The notes under the pieces were generated by a model. That model saw only the letters and a list, made by a program, of their open reading frames with translations, searched no databases and was not told the DNA's origin. This document shows, in pieces, positions 20,537 through 31,263 of a DNA stretch of 64,000 nucleotides (the first letter of the stretch is position 1; every line of letters begins with the position of its first letter). The position numbers were made by a program, and so were the translations under genes. Origin of the DNA: Epithemia pelagica (taxonomy: Eukaryota > Bacillariophyta > Bacillariophyceae > Surirellales > Surirellaceae); NCBI GenBank assembly GCA_946965045.2, contig OX337241.1, positions 1,775,244 through 1,839,243 of the forward strand, read 5' to 3'.

Positions 20537-21077
20537 GCTCGTTCATTGGAATATTCTGATGCGACAGAGTCGCCGTTGTCGTTTCTAGGTTAAAGGGACA
20601 GAGTCCGTGCAAGAGATGCTGTTGCGACATCATCCCCATGGCGTCAGGGTTAAGTTCTTACTCCTTTCTCCCTGACAATCAAGTTTGTCCATGCAAGAGG
20701 TCGAGTACCTTGAAAAGATTCCCAAGATGGAGAGTTGGGGAGTGAAGAAGAATCAGTATAATAGATACATAATTGGGAACCCCAATGGTAACGCTACTTC
20801 AATGGCATTTGCAGGGATGGTTTCCTCTGGTATTTCGGAAGGTGGAAACCTCGCGACAGCACTAGGAACTACGTCGACCCTCGACTGGTACTGTCGGCTT
20901 TCCCTGGTGCCTCCAACACCTTCATAGACTTTTTCGTTCACTCAATCAAGGATTTCCCCACCAAGGGTCACTCATCAGCTAGGCAGGGTATCTCTTGGGC
21001 AAACAACGTGGCAACGATGAGATAATCCGAGTGGTCAAGTCCCACATCCAGGAAGGATTCACCATTCATTCCATGCG
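20537..21077 (+). pseudogene. remnant coding fragments, unknown family
   Basis: Between the NTPase gene and the right duplicate copy are short overlapping frames in three phases. The frame from ATG 20691 to 20927 gives 78 residues with NPNGNATSMAFAG. A second frame continues with FPGASNTFIDFFVHSIKDFP, and a third with GNDEIIRVVKSHIQEGFTIHSM before 21078. The relay between phases looks like a coding sequence broken by indels. I do not recognise the family. It may be a fragment of a mobile element. Confidence 0.35.
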
Positions 21078-21189
21078 GCTTGGTGTACCCATGGTCGTGT
21101 CGCCAATCGTCCGTAACTGTTACCAACGCTCGTATCCCTATGCTTTCATTGGCGAACGTTTCATTCGCGACGCACCGAACAAGAAGTAA
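21078..21189 (+). pseudogene. EGT1 3'-end fragment
   Basis: A copy of the last 110 or so bases of EGT1, including its stop codon. The final stretch YQRSYPYAFIG is still readable, but about 2 nt are lost upstream of it, which shifts the frame, and the remaining 760 residues are absent. It is a relic of the segmental duplication. Confidence 0.9.
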
Positions 21190-22462
21190 CTCAGTACTGG
21201 TCGAGGGTTTTAGACGCAGAGGGGAAGAGAAAAGTTTATCATTTCACATGGATAATGGCGACAAAATACGATCCATCAATTACATACGGAACCACATTTA
21301 TTGTTGCATGCACAAATTACACACTCTTTCGATAAGCAGGTTGTCATCGGGCGACACAGAGAGACGACTCGTTGTGTGAAGGCGCGTTGACAACAACGAT
21401 GTCGTCCCCATACATATGCCAACGGGGAACTTAATTCCATAGATCGAGTTACAGGATTTCTGTTGTTCCCATGTGGAACTGCGTAGCCGTTGCTAACTTC
21501 ATATCCGTGGCGTGGAGATGTGTGTTTGGTGATGCAAAAATAGTGTCGCTAGTCGCTGTGGTCCTTCCAGAGCCACCTTCTATCGTTGCCCAACAAATTT
21601 GCGAGCGCTTGGTTATAGGGGTGATAGAATTCATACAGGTACTTCCTTGTGGAGGGCGAAAGGCTTTCACGGAGTAACGTTTCACTTCGTTTCTCCTCCT
21701 CTCGCAATTGCGCCAGTGCCATGTTATGCACTTCAGGGCGATACATAGCATAAAACTCATCTTGGGTGAGGAACGAGGAAACATCGTCTGAATCGACTCC
21801 TAAAAAGTTCAAAACTTGCTTGTAAACCTTTTGGGGAGTGGCTTTGAATTGTTCAAACTGAATCACCATCAGATCCACGTTGAGGGTATAGTAATTGAGC
21901 CATCGACTTAACTGGATCGCATACATTCCTCTCTGTAGGAATCGTTGGTTTTCTCCATGATTTCCAAACCCACGAAATGAAATAGAATCCAAATAATCTT
22001 GTTCCTCCATCGGAATGACCGGAGGTACAAACCGAGAATCACCATTTTGAACTTGTTGTGTTTGTGATTCATTGCCATGAGTCCTCAAAGGATCTGGCAA
22101 AAAAGGAGCCGTAGATAAGTTGTATTGATGCATCAGCTTCAGTTCACTATTTAGCAAACGTTCCAACCTCATCGATCGGCCACCATTGGGTTGTTGGATT
22201 CGCGTGATCAGTTTGCGCATGGTATAGTGGCTAAACAGTCGATCCACAGGATTCCGCAGCATAACGATGATCTTTGGTTTCCATGGATGACAAGTTTTGA
22301 TCATGGACTGTGGAATGTGAGGCCATACCATGTAGAACGGAGTCTTTTCAAACGTCATAATCCGAGTGCGTGAGACATGGTTCAACTCGTTTCCATACAC
22401 TTGCAAGTTCGCGGGACCTGTGATGTTGACGTTGGTGGGACGATGAGTTTGATTGTAGATTT
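21078..22462. repeat. segmental duplication, right copy
   Basis: Counterpart of 16602-17757. It starts inside a copy of the EGT1 3' end and extends into the intact sulfotransferase coding region. It is longer than the left copy mainly because the left copy has lost about 230 bp around its position 17130. Confidence 0.9.
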
Positions 22463-23231
22463 GCTTGTGCAAAGAATGCTGCTTCCTCAACAATTTACCA
22501 AAACTTGATTCGTCCAATGACGTGAGGTTGTACTTGGTCTTGATTTGGCCAGGGAAGTCAAGCTGGGCACTGTAGACATCTCGCAGGCGACAGTGAAGAG
22601 ACGTCCCAGTTTCATTTAGAAACTGACGTCTGAGTTTTCCCAGTTCAACTCCATAATGCCTGATAAATCAACGATCGAGGGAAAACCGTGAGAAGGGCAA
22701 GAGAGACCGAGCGACGGGGAATGAGATTGCTTTCCTGAACAAAAAGATCCTCACAAACGCAACGCTCATCAATGTCAATGAATTCGAATCTTACATGTCA
22801 AAAAAGTGTTCTTCAAAGTGCGACGATCGGACCAACAAAGGGTGCTTTTCCAGCAAGGCTGCCAATGCCGTTGTTCCACATTTTTGTGCACCAATTAAAA
22901 CAAAGTCAGGGACTTGGAATGGCTGAGCACCATTACGATCAGAAGGGCAAACCAACTTCGAGGCCATTCCTGATTTTAGTCTTTCTCTTGATTCTTTGGA
23001 GGATGAGATTGGAGGAGCGATGCTGGGGGGCGTGGCCAGTTGCCACCATACGATACTGGACCACTGTAAAACCAACCAGAAGAAGGATATCAAACCCAAG
23101 AGTCGACTCGGAAATCTATGTATCCATTGCGTTAGACGTTGCCTGTTTGAAGCAGATTGGATGCATTTCTCAATGTTTCCAACCGCTGCTTCTAGAGTAA
23201 GTATAGCATTTCGTTTGGGTCTTACGATCAT
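21549..23231 (-). CDS. type II membrane sulfotransferase
   Basis: Two exons, 23231-22795 and 22659-21549, separated by a 135-nt intron (GTAAGA...ATCAG, phase 2). Joined they give 515 residues, and the splice reads FFDM-HYGVELGKL. ATG 23231 is chosen because the frame further upstream has no ATG. A membrane anchor lies near residues 44-64 (LLGLISFFWLVLQWSS). The lumenal part has the PAPS 5'-phosphosulfate loop FVLIGAQKCGTTAL and the 3'-phosphate-binding RNPVDRLFSHY, the two signatures of the Sulfotransfer family of carbohydrate sulfotransferases. It probably acts in the Golgi on glycans. The acceptor is unknown. It is convergent with the EGT1 tail fragment, and a broken paralogue lies at 17000-17757. 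Confidence 0.9.
22660..22794 (-). other. intron of sulfotransferase gene
   Basis: A 135-nt GT-AG intron with donor GTAAGA and acceptor TTTATCAG, phase 2. Without removal, exon 1 ends at a TAA inside the intron. Confidence 0.9.
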
Positions 23232-23951
23232 TGTGAGTTGTGAGCGCGCAAGAACGAAAACGCCTGGCACACAACTTGGATCCGAACTCGGAACCGACAA
23301 GTAGTCAGTGGCAGTCTATATGAGAGTGAATGGAGGCATAAACTTTATAAAATAAGTATGGACTATACCAGGGAGTGATCCACAGATCCACAGCTTTGGA
23401 CTAAAGGGCACAAACGAAGAAATACTATTCACCAAGAAAAAGCGTAAGGTAACGACTGGTTTCCTCCTAGAGTTCTAAGCGTAGCTTATATACTGACTCC
23501 TTCTACACCAGGAAGGGCCCGTTTAACGCAACAAGCAAGTGCCAAGAATTACCTATATTTAAGTAGTTTTCTGCGTCTTGATACATACATAGCCAAAGAG
23601 TTGTCTTTGCTTGTTGTGTCCGAACAAAACTCTCAATCGTAAAATGGTCTCGGTATTGGAGGGTTCTTTCATCATGCGATCAAGGTTTGGTAATGCGATC
23701 CATCTCCATCAATCCAATAAGATCCAGAACCTGTTTCTAGGTAGATATGTCGAAACACTCTGCGTTCCGCAGGTCGTGAATGCACCAAAAGATACCGCTG
23801 ATATTTTCCAGTCCATTCAAAAATAATCATGTTCGTTTCCGCCAAACTGGTGGTTTTTTATAGACTTTCCAAGGCATACTTGAAGATGGACCGTACAAAG
23901 TGGAGTCTGTCCGCAACAATGGGTTCCGGGGCGAGACAACCTGAACGGTAA
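23232..23951. other. intergenic region
   Basis: About 720 bp, covering the sulfotransferase promoter and probably the 3' side of the acidic-protein gene. A 71-codon plus-strand frame lies near 23611-23826 but has no support. No repeats or RNA genes were recognised. Confidence 0.35.
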
Positions 23952-24398
23952 CTAAGGAATCGCCCAGGACGGTAGATCCAGAGAGGCTGGATTCCAATCT
24001 TTCAAGGAATTCTTATCATCTTCCATTTCTCCCTGTTTTGCATTGTCCATATCATCATCTTCTTCGGCATCTTCTTCATTGGGTGCAATCCAAAACCCCA
24101 CTGAGGCAAGATTGTGTTGTTGGACCGACCACTCCCAGCAATTTTGAATCACATTTTCGTCAATTACAAATTGTCCACCTGGATCGGCAAAGGAAGATGG
24201 TTGTCGCGGGTACGGTTCCTGGGCAAACAACTCTTGCAAACGAGGATCGTCGTCATCAAACCCAGAGGACGACTCGTCGTCTGGATCTTCATCTCCCGCT
24301 ATGGATGTCCTTTCTTGAGATTCTTCTTGTACGACGCCGCCCATTTTCTCAGCACAGTAACTGGGGTCCTCCTCATCGTCGCTCATGCATGCATTCAT
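23952..24398 (-). CDS. hypothetical acidic protein
   Basis: 148 residues, ATG at 24398. Acidic tracts (MSDDEEDP, DEDPDDES, EEDAEEDDDMDN) flank a more ordered centre with FVIDENVIQNCWEWSVQQHNL and VGFWIAP. The protein ends with SLDLPSWAIP. I do not recognise the family. The ordered tryptophan-rich centre and the clean ATG argue that it is a real gene. No targeting signal is visible. Confidence 0.55.
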   Translation of the reverse strand: MNACMSDDEEDPSYCAEKMGGVVQEESQERTSIAGDEDPDDESSSGFDDDDPRLQELFAQEPYPRQPSSFADPGGQFVIDENVIQNCWEWSVQQHNLASVGFWIAPNEEDAEEDDDMDNAKQGEMEDDKNSLKDWNPASLDLPSWAIP

Positions 24399-24965
24399 GG
24401 TTCATGGGTCCCGATGATCTATGGCAAATGAGTAGGGGTCGGTGTCGGTCAGTAACCGTTGGAGTAGAAGTCAGTAAACGTTGTCAGTCTGAATGTCTGT
24501 AGTGTCTGTCTATAGGCCTTTGGATCTTGCAGCCATCTTATTGGGAGCCATTGGGGGAGCAGAATGCAACTCTGCTTATCTGCCGAGGAGTATTGCCATG
24601 GGTGTGTTCAAGAAGAGGCTTAATAAATTGTTTGCTGTGGAGAGTCATTCTATTGCTCCAATTTTAAATGCTTTCGGTAGGGAGAAACCCACACATACGG
24701 CGTCTTGTCTCTCGTTTTCGGTTGATCGTACAAGGTCACCAACTCTATCAGGAAACGAACGACAACACAAGGCAAGTCCTCTCCAATCTACAAATCTGTG
24801 CTTTGGCAGACGTCCTGCGGGCAATAGAGATACGAAGCAGGTACCTGGGGACTGTGGAAGATCTTTGAAAAAAGAAAAGAAGAAACGTAGGGAAAATCAC
24901 TGCTTGTGTGTTTGTTGTTGGTGTTTGTGCTAGTGGTGTCCTTTAGAGGAATAGAAATTGTCAGG
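24399..24965. other. divergent promoter region
   Basis: About 570 bp between the acidic-protein gene (minus) and the proline-rich gene (plus). Repeated GTCGGT/GTCAGT and GTCTGT words occur around 24436-24515. The open frame to 24933 is not supported as a gene. Confidence 0.35.
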
Positions 24966-27900
24966 ATGAATCATCCGTCCGTATTGGCGGCGTCTAGCAC
25001 GCCTCATCAGCAACCGCCCCAACCGGGTCAGTCCTCGGGAGGAGTGTTTCTCGACATGGAGGAGGCCACCAAATTACAATTGGCGGAGGAAATCACACGG
25101 ATTGAAGAAGAAATTGAACGTCAGCGTTTTGAAGAAGAAATTAAGCGCATGGAAGATCAAATCCATGTCAATCACAAGTCACCAACCACCGCAACCACCA
25201 GTCCAGAGGCGACGGACGAGAGTGGAGCCGAAGAGGAAGATGTCACTGCAAGTTACGATGCCTCCGAATCGCACTATGATTATGGCTACGAGGCAGGAGA
25301 TTATTACGAAGAAGAAGAAGTCGTCATTGAGGATGACGATTACGACGAGGACGACATGAGTTACGAAGAGGAAATTGTGGAAGAAATCGTTGAGGACGAC
25401 CCGTACGGTGATGAGTATGAGGAATACTACGAAGAAGAAGAAATTATTGAAGAGTACGATGATGAAGAGATTGTAGAATACGCCGTAGAAGAGGACGATT
25501 ACGATGAGGGATACGAGGATTTTGGCGGTCATGAATCATACATGATGCAAGATGGCCAAGATTTCAATGCTTCTGCAGTTTGGAATACCGGGAATGAGGC
25601 CGATTTTCGTGGCAATGCCTTGCCGAGCCTCTTAGCACCAACCATGAGTACAGACGAACCCGAACTGACAACACCTCCTCCCCGAAAAGGGCCTAGTTTT
25701 TTGGGCGACATTGCCTCCGCCGCATCCAAGCATAGTAGCAAGGCTACGGTCGTGGTGGCAAGTGGTCAGCAAGCACCGGCTCCACCTAAACCACAACCGG
25801 CCCGGGTGACACCACCCTCCTCCCCAGAAGACAATGCCCCTCGACCCATGCCCATGAAAGGAGGAAGTTTATTGGGTGACATTGCCTCGGCGGCCAATGC
25901 TCGTGCGGAACGACTGGGTGATGACAATGCCGAGTTGCGAATGAAAGAGGTGGTACCAGAAATTGAAGCTCCTGTACGACCCATGGATGCCTTTGATTTG
26001 ACGGCAATGGTATCCAAAAAGGCACGGGAACGTGAGACACGGTTACAGGCTGGTGGAGAAAAGAAAATGACACCCATCAAGTCCAAAACGGAATATAAAC
26101 AAGATTTCAAATCGATTGTGTTGGAGGCAGCACAATTGGGACGGCTAACACGTTTGAACGAGCATGTCGTGGAAGCGGTGGCTCTGGAAAAGACGCAACA
26201 AGAAGAATGGCGATCCAAAGGTTTGCTCGCCATTCAGTGGAGAAATCAAGCCATGGCTGTCATTCATGAGGCAGCTCGAGCTGGACAGGCTTCCAAACTA
26301 CCAGAAAAGATTGTTTCCAACTGTGCCGAAGAAGAGCAAGATCCTGAATACGACGAGCACAATGCCACGCAAAAGCGGATATCGGATCGAATGAAACAGT
26401 TATTGGAATTGTCGACAGAAGTAGGTACAGGCCAACACAAGGTTGATAGTCTCATCATGGGACGAAAGGAAGAAAAGGCATTGGACGGTCGTGACAAGGT
26501 TGTACGGTCCATGGACTACTATGCGGATGCTCACGATGTCAAATTACCGCGCCGAAAGGCGCCAAAGATTGATCCGGCCAAGGAATATGAAAAAATCACG
26601 GCCAAGTTCAAAGGAACCTACCGTCAAGACAAACCTCTCAGCAATATCTCGAATGAAGTTGCAGAACGCGCGTGGTCTCGTCGAACACGTTTGGATCGAC
26701 CGGGTTCCATGCCTCGCGTGACAGAGATTTGCAACTGTCCCTACTGTTTGGACCCATCGCCCTATCAAACTCATGCCTATAAACAAAAGGATTTGGAACG
26801 GAAAGTGGAAGGATACGAAAGTCCTGATTCAGAGGAAGAACGTCAAAAAGCTCGACAGTTACGGCGCTTGGAACGACGCAAGAATCGTCCACAACGGGGA
26901 GCTCCCCGACCACCACCAGGTTCGGACACTATGGTATGCACCCTTGCATCGAGCACTCCTGTGCAGCACAACATTTCGGATGGTGGAGGACCTGTCTCGG
27001 TAGGAAACAGAGCTCGTTCGTACAATGGAACCGGAACTCCCTCTTTGCCACCCAACGCGATCGCACATTCGCGGGGCCCTCCGCGCCCCCGACCTGCTGG
27101 TGGAGATGAAACGAATCCCCGGACTCGCGCTCCAGGAGCCTCTCCAACTGGATCAGGAACAACAGTAGTCAAGCGACGAGTTCGCCCCCGCGGAGCTGCC
27201 CCCACGTCAGGAGGAGCTCCAGGAGGAGCACCTGGATCTCCTACAAATGGCAATGGAGTTGTACGCAGAAAGAGGGCCCCTGGTGCACCCGGGACCGCTC
27301 CTCGTCCTACGAGAGCCACAGGAACAGGAGGACCACCGTCACCGCGTCAAGGGACTGGCAAGATTGGCGTGGCGGCCCGTAGGCTTTCCACTGGAGCAGG
27401 TCCACAAAACAGCGCTGGTCCTCGTGTTGCGGGTCCTGGTGGTGAACCAGGTACCGCCGTTCCTGCTCCAGGAACGCGAAAGGTGGTTCGTCGTCGACGT
27501 AAAGTTGGAGTGGATCAAAATGGAAAAGGTCCGACGGAAGGTACAGCTTCACCGACGGCCGGCAAACCAGCGACCGGGGCGCCTGGAACCACCAAAGTCG
27601 TCACTCGCCGTCCGGCACGTGGTGCTCGTCCCGGTGCTCTGGGCAACGCCCAACGTGCCCCTGCCGCTCGACCGGTACAATCCTCTGCAAGTGGTGCCGC
27701 CCCGGCTCCCAACAAAGGAGGAACAGCACCACCTCCTCCCCCGCCGCCACCCCCGCCCGGTGCATCACCAGGAAAGGTTGTATCGACTCCCAATGGTGGA
27801 CAAGTTTCCGAACAGGTGATCATACGACCCGACGGAACACGTGTGGTCCGTAAACTTGTGACCCCCACCATGACAACCAAAAAGTCAATAACGAAAAAAG

Positions 27901-28400
27901 TTGTGGTGCGATCTGGCAATGGCCGTAACAGAGTTGTTTCCAGTACAATTGTCAGCGACGGGCCACAGTCTCTCTCGTCTCCGGCTCCTCCGACAAACAA
28001 AACTGCCGCAACCACCACGACCACCACGAGACCCATTGCTCGGAGACAACAAGCGCCTCGAGCTTCTGCTGGTCGCACTGAAACTGCTTCGTTGGTATCC
28101 CAAAATACACCCCAAACGTCTGCGCCGGCGCCACCTCCACCTACCGCTGGTGGTACCCCACGACCTCCTCCTCCACCACCTCCTTCGGCGGCCCCTTCGC
28201 CCATGATTGGGACTCCAACGGTCACAGTCACAAGGGAAGGAACAGGTAGGGTCGTGACTACCACTACAACCACCACTACACGAAAGACCGCATCCTCGAC
28301 TCCAACTACGACAACGGTAAAACGAGGACTCTTTGGCCGGAAAAAGCAAGTGACCAAACCAGCTGCTGCTGTTTCCGCACCGGAATTGGCCGAAGTATAA
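24966..28400 (+). CDS. large acidic/proline-rich protein with WH2-like motifs, candidate actin regulator
   Basis: 1144 residues, taking ATG 24966 (MNHPSVLAA) as the start. Order: a short helical segment with LQLAEEITRIEEEIE, a long Asp/Glu/Tyr region (about residues 85-190), two near-identical motifs SFLGDIASAASKH and SLLGDIASAANAR, a helical region (about 360-560), a basic segment with CNCPYC, and a long Pro/Gly/Thr/Arg-rich tail with GTAPPPPPPPPPPPGA and RPPPPPPPSAAPSP. The LGDIASAA motifs resemble WH2 actin-binding motifs, and polyproline tracts bind profilin in formins and WASP-type proteins. That combination suggests a role in actin assembly, but no FH2, WH1 or CA domain is seen, so this is inference. 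The low-complexity composition could also reflect a scaffold protein. Confidence 0.7.
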   Translation: MNHPSVLAASSTPHQQPPQPGQSSGGVFLDMEEATKLQLAEEITRIEEEIERQRFEEEIKRMEDQIHVNHKSPTTATTSPEATDESGAEEEDVTASYDASESHYDYGYEAGDYYEEEEVVIEDDDYDEDDMSYEEEIVEEIVEDDPYGDEYEEYYEEEEIIEEYDDEEIVEYAVEEDDYDEGYEDFGGHESYMMQDGQDFNASAVWNTGNEADFRGNALPSLLAPTMSTDEPELTTPPPRKGPSFLGDIASAASKHSSKATVVVASGQQAPAPPKPQPARVTPPSSPEDNAPRPMPMKGGSLLGDIASAANARAERLGDDNAELRMKEVVPEIEAPVRPMDAFDLTAMVSKKARERETRLQAGGEKKMTPIKSKTEYKQDFKSIVLEAAQLGRLTRLNEHVVEAVALEKTQQEEWRSKGLLAIQWRNQAMAVIHEAARAGQASKLPEKIVSNCAEEEQDPEYDEHNATQKRISDRMKQLLELSTEVGTGQHKVDSLIMGRKEEKALDGRDKVVRSMDYYADAHDVKLPRRKAPKIDPAKEYEKITAKFKGTYRQDKPLSNISNEVAERAWSRRTRLDRPGSMPRVTEICNCPYCLDPSPYQTHAYKQKDLERKVEGYESPDSEEERQKARQLRRLERRKNRPQRGAPRPPPGSDTMVCTLASSTPVQHNISDGGGPVSVGNRARSYNGTGTPSLPPNAIAHSRGPPRPRPAGGDETNPRTRAPGASPTGSGTTVVKRRVRPRGAAPTSGGAPGGAPGSPTNGNGVVRRKRAPGAPGTAPRPTRATGTGGPPSPRQGTGKIGVAARRLSTGAGPQNSAGPRVAGPGGEPGTAVPAPGTRKVVRRRRKVGVDQNGKGPTEGTASPTAGKPATGAPGTTKVVTRRPARGARPGALGNAQRAPAARPVQSSASGAAPAPNKGGTAPPPPPPPPPPGASPGKVVSTPNGGQVSEQVIIRPDGTRVVRKLVTPTMTTKKSITKKVVVRSGNGRNRVVSSTIVSDGPQSLSSPAPPTNKTAATTTTTTRPIARRQQAPRASAGRTETASLVSQNTPQTSAPAPPPPTAGGTPRPPPPPPPSAAPSPMIGTPTVTVTREGTGRVVTTTTTTTTRKTASSTPTTTTVKRGLFGRKKQVTKPAAAVSAPELAEV

Positions 28401-29136
28401 AAGAACCATGGGAAACACAATCGTTTTTCAAAAATCTTGTCATGTTGTTGTGCATTACAACATGGCAGAACACAACATTTGGTGGTAGAACTATATTCTC
28501 CTCCTATTTTTCTCGATAGAGTACTTGCCTGCTTCGTCAAAGTATTATAAGAGAGCTAGAACGTTTGAGAAATACCAGAAACTAGGGACTCTGATAGCAT
28601 TTGGAAAAACAAGTTGGAGAAGAAATTGTAAGCACCTCTCGCAAGTCGTTTGTTTTATAACTAAATTGGGAAGGAAGACACAAAGATGCGCTGATAACGT
28701 CCCGTTCGTGGTTCCCTCAACTTTGACTGAAAGTGCACATTTTTCTCTTATGGTCATTTCCACATTTGGTCCTTTTTTTTACTTCGGGAACCGCCTGGAT
28801 CGCCAATTCACCACTAGCATGGTCGTCAAAATACCGTGGACTTATATTTTCCAACAATGTTAGATTGTTTCTGACCTCCAGGTATGATCTTCGAGGCAAC
28901 ATTTGCAGACAATCAACCTCATGGAGTAGTTTATCCTTTGAGATTCTCCGCACCCTCTTTTCGAGACAGCGAAACAAAAAGTCCTGTTGCATCATTTCTC
29001 AGCAGAAATACGAATAGGCGAGGAGAGGAAAGAATGCAACCGAGTGGACCTCTGGAGTAAACATGATTTCATACCTTGGAGGAGCGACTGATCCACAGGT
29101 TCAGACCAGTGTCTTTTGGTTCTTTCGTGGCTGTTG
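28401..29136. other. intergenic region between convergent genes
   Basis: About 735 bp between the 3' ends of the proline-rich gene and the mitochondrial carrier gene. It is A/T-richer than its neighbours. Frames on both strands here are short and overlap each other, and I see no supported gene. Confidence 0.4.
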
Positions 29137-30282
29137 TCATGTACGAATATAGTCTTGCAAAGATGCATAAACCATCATGGAGGCTCCATTGGCCACAAAG
29201 GATCGAGAGGCTCCCGGAGCAAACCCTCGATACCAACCCTTGATGCCAAACTCTTGATACAAGAGGTACAAGACTCGAAAGGTATGACTTCCGGGGAACA
29301 GTGCCGACGAGTTGGACGTCATTTTGTTATATCGTCCCGTCGTGTCGGTTTGAATGACAGATTTGGCAGTTTCCAAGGGGAAGGCAATGACCCAGGCGGC
29401 AGTGGCACAAATGCCACCCTTGAAAAAGGGTCCCCACACGGGTGCCGTGACAACCTGTGGCATGTACCGGACCGAATAATCACACAAGACAAAAAAAGAT
29501 CCCAACAAGCCCATCGTCCGCCATAAGGTGGCACCAAAGCCATGATACAATTGTCCGACCGAACGCAGTGCCGTCATGGACGATGCGGTTGCCGCCGAAA
29601 CGGATGGGACCGGTTTCGTGGCGGACAATACTGTCGTAGTGGTCTTGGCACTGCGTCCTGCTGGCTGGTTGCTGTTCTGATTGTGAGACGCAACTTTTTG
29701 TGACAAGGATGATTCTGGTGATGTTGTCGATACAGTCGTTGTATTGGAAAATGCATCTTGTCCGACCATATATCGCACCTTGAGGTAATCAAAAGGACTT
29801 TCAATGCAGGCCCGAGCTACCGATGCCGCCATGGCCCCCAACAGGACACTGGGTCGCAATCCACCCGTATAGGGAATAGGTTCCGATAAGGTAGGAACCT
29901 CTTGACAGGCTGCAAAAGTTCCGGAATAGGCACTAAATAACACACTTCGAAAGGCCATGGATCCAATCAGGGGTGGAAGAAAGCCACGATAAAACCCGCG
30001 CCATCCTTCTTGCCGATAAATGAGTTGCACTGTATCGGACACTGTGCTGTTGGTGGTCATTTTGCCGGCTGTAGCGTTCACGGCTTGCATCCGCGTCTTG
30101 ACGGTATCAAAGGGATGACCCACAATGGGAGATACGGCTCCAAACACACCGCCGCACACCAAACCCAACAAGGCTTCGTATTGCGACGAGCCGCTGCCAG
30201 CCATGGCACCGCCGCTCGGAGGACTGGTTGCTAACAACATTTTGCAAGACAGTTCCGAACAAGACGAGGCAGGCACCATCAT
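29137..30282 (-). CDS. mitochondrial carrier family (SLC25) protein
   Basis: 381 residues, single exon, ATG at 30282. Three carrier repeats are recognisable from the PX[DE]XX[KR] signatures: GHPFDTVKTRMQ, ESPFDYLKVRYM and AFPLETAKSVIQ. Each follows a hydrophobic helix and precedes a second, giving the usual six membrane helices. The loop between repeats two and three is long and Ser/Thr/Gln-rich (about residues 185-235). Family members exchange metabolites, nucleotides or cofactors across the inner mitochondrial membrane. The first-repeat sequence GLVCGGVFGAVSPIVGHPFDT resembles the amino-acid/carnitine carrier branch, but the substrate cannot be assigned with confidence. Confidence 0.9.
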   Translation of the reverse strand: MMVPASSCSELSCKMLLATSPPSGGAMAGSGSSQYEALLGLVCGGVFGAVSPIVGHPFDTVKTRMQAVNATAGKMTTNSTVSDTVQLIYRQEGWRGFYRGFLPPLIGSMAFRSVLFSAYSGTFAACQEVPTLSEPIPYTGGLRPSVLLGAMAASVARACIESPFDYLKVRYMVGQDAFSNTTTVSTTSPESSLSQKVASHNQNSNQPAGRSAKTTTTVLSATKPVPSVSAATASSMTALRSVGQLYHGFGATLWRTMGLLGSFFVLCDYSVRYMPQVVTAPVWGPFFKGGICATAAWVIAFPLETAKSVIQTDTTGRYNKMTSNSSALFPGSHTFRVLYLLYQEFGIKGWYRGFAPGASRSFVANGASMMVYASLQDYIRT

Positions 30283-30700
30283 GGTTGCTTTTATGGTTTA
30301 TGGTGTTGTTGGAGAAGATAATTGTGTGGTTGGTAGTATTCATCGGCACACCCGGGCGGTTCCAAACCCTACATAGAACAGTACTCTACGCTGTACACTG
30401 ACTGAGGACTTTGGGCCCATTTTTGACCTGGTGGGGAGTGGGGGCCCTTTTTCGACACGTCATTGGCGGATGACAGAGATGAAGATACTAGTCCCCAGCG
30501 AGTTTGAGTCATGACAATTAGTGATTCGATGGTGTGCAACGAACGTAAACCTTACCTAAGATTTTGTACACCAAAAACACGACACACACGCGACCCAACT
30601 TCTCGCCCATGCTGGGGAGTACAGAAGAGACCAAAAGCAGAAAACATTGGCCCCGGTATTCTTGCGGAGTCGTAACCAATCTATTCTCTTAAAACTTGCA
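30283..30700. other. divergent promoter region
   Basis: About 420 bp between the carrier gene and the small unknown gene, with GGGCCCATTTTTGACC and GGGGCCCTTTTTCGAC as two similar GGGCCC-containing blocks near 30412 and 30441. It probably serves both genes. Confidence 0.35.
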
Positions 30701-31141
30701 ATGCTGACTGAAACGCTCTCGGCCACGAAGCAACCGCCTACTAGCCCTGCTCAGGCGAAGGCTGAGAGTAAGCTTCGTGAAGTGATCCAGGAATACGAGG
30801 GTTTCGAGGATCCGCTGGTGCGTGTCCGATTCAGCGGGGCCACCACTACAGCAGCGGAACGTACGGACATGTACCGCTCCGCTCTTGTCTTTCAGAGCAA
30901 GGGACCCAACACGCTACCACCTCCCTGTCCCGTCGGTCTTTCCGTGCAGACGGCTGGATTTGTCGTCCCTCCCGATGCGGAGTTTGAACCTCGCTTCAGT
31001 GGGGCACAACAGGTCGCACATTGGGTTGCCGATGTCCAGTCACGTCCATTTACGACAGCCGGCCCGCAAGTTCGGATGACGATCCAGCTGACATTGGACA
31101 ATGATCGAAATTGGTCCGCCACTGTCGATATTTATGCTTAG
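30701..31141 (+). CDS. hypothetical small protein
   Basis: 146 residues from ATG 30701, chosen because the longer upstream frame has no ATG. The sequence is varied and non-repetitive, with LREVIQEYEGFEDPLVRVRF at the start, a proline-rich turn (TLPPPCPVG) and a final stretch VRMTIQLTLDNDRNWSATVDI that reads like alternating beta strands. No family is recognised and no signal or membrane segment is visible. The non-repetitive composition and the short divergent spacing to the carrier gene support a real gene. Confidence 0.55.
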   Translation: MLTETLSATKQPPTSPAQAKAESKLREVIQEYEGFEDPLVRVRFSGATTTAAERTDMYRSALVFQSKGPNTLPPPCPVGLSVQTAGFVVPPDAEFEPRFSGAQQVAHWVADVQSRPFTTAGPQVRMTIQLTLDNDRNWSATVDIYA

Positions 31142-31263
31142 CTGCACAAAAGCTGGAACTTGCAGGAGATACTATTAGCCTTTGCCATCATGCAAGAGAT
31201 TGACACCTGCTCGCATGGATTGTAGAATAACGGCATTGCAGTCTTGATTTGACCTGTCGTGCA

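Noticed and set aside
23611-23826. 71-codon plus-strand frame
   Set aside because: Too short and without motif, signal or neighbour support.
25179-25532. Hydrophobic minus-strand frame (Val/Ile/Phe-rich) that looks like membrane protein
   Set aside because: It is the antisense of the Asp/Glu/Tyr-rich region of the proline-rich gene, which automatically yields hydrophobic codons.
27515-28540. 341-codon minus-strand frame opposite the Pro/Thr-rich tail
   Set aside because: Gly/Val-rich composition is the mirror of Pro/Thr codons; no start context or motif.
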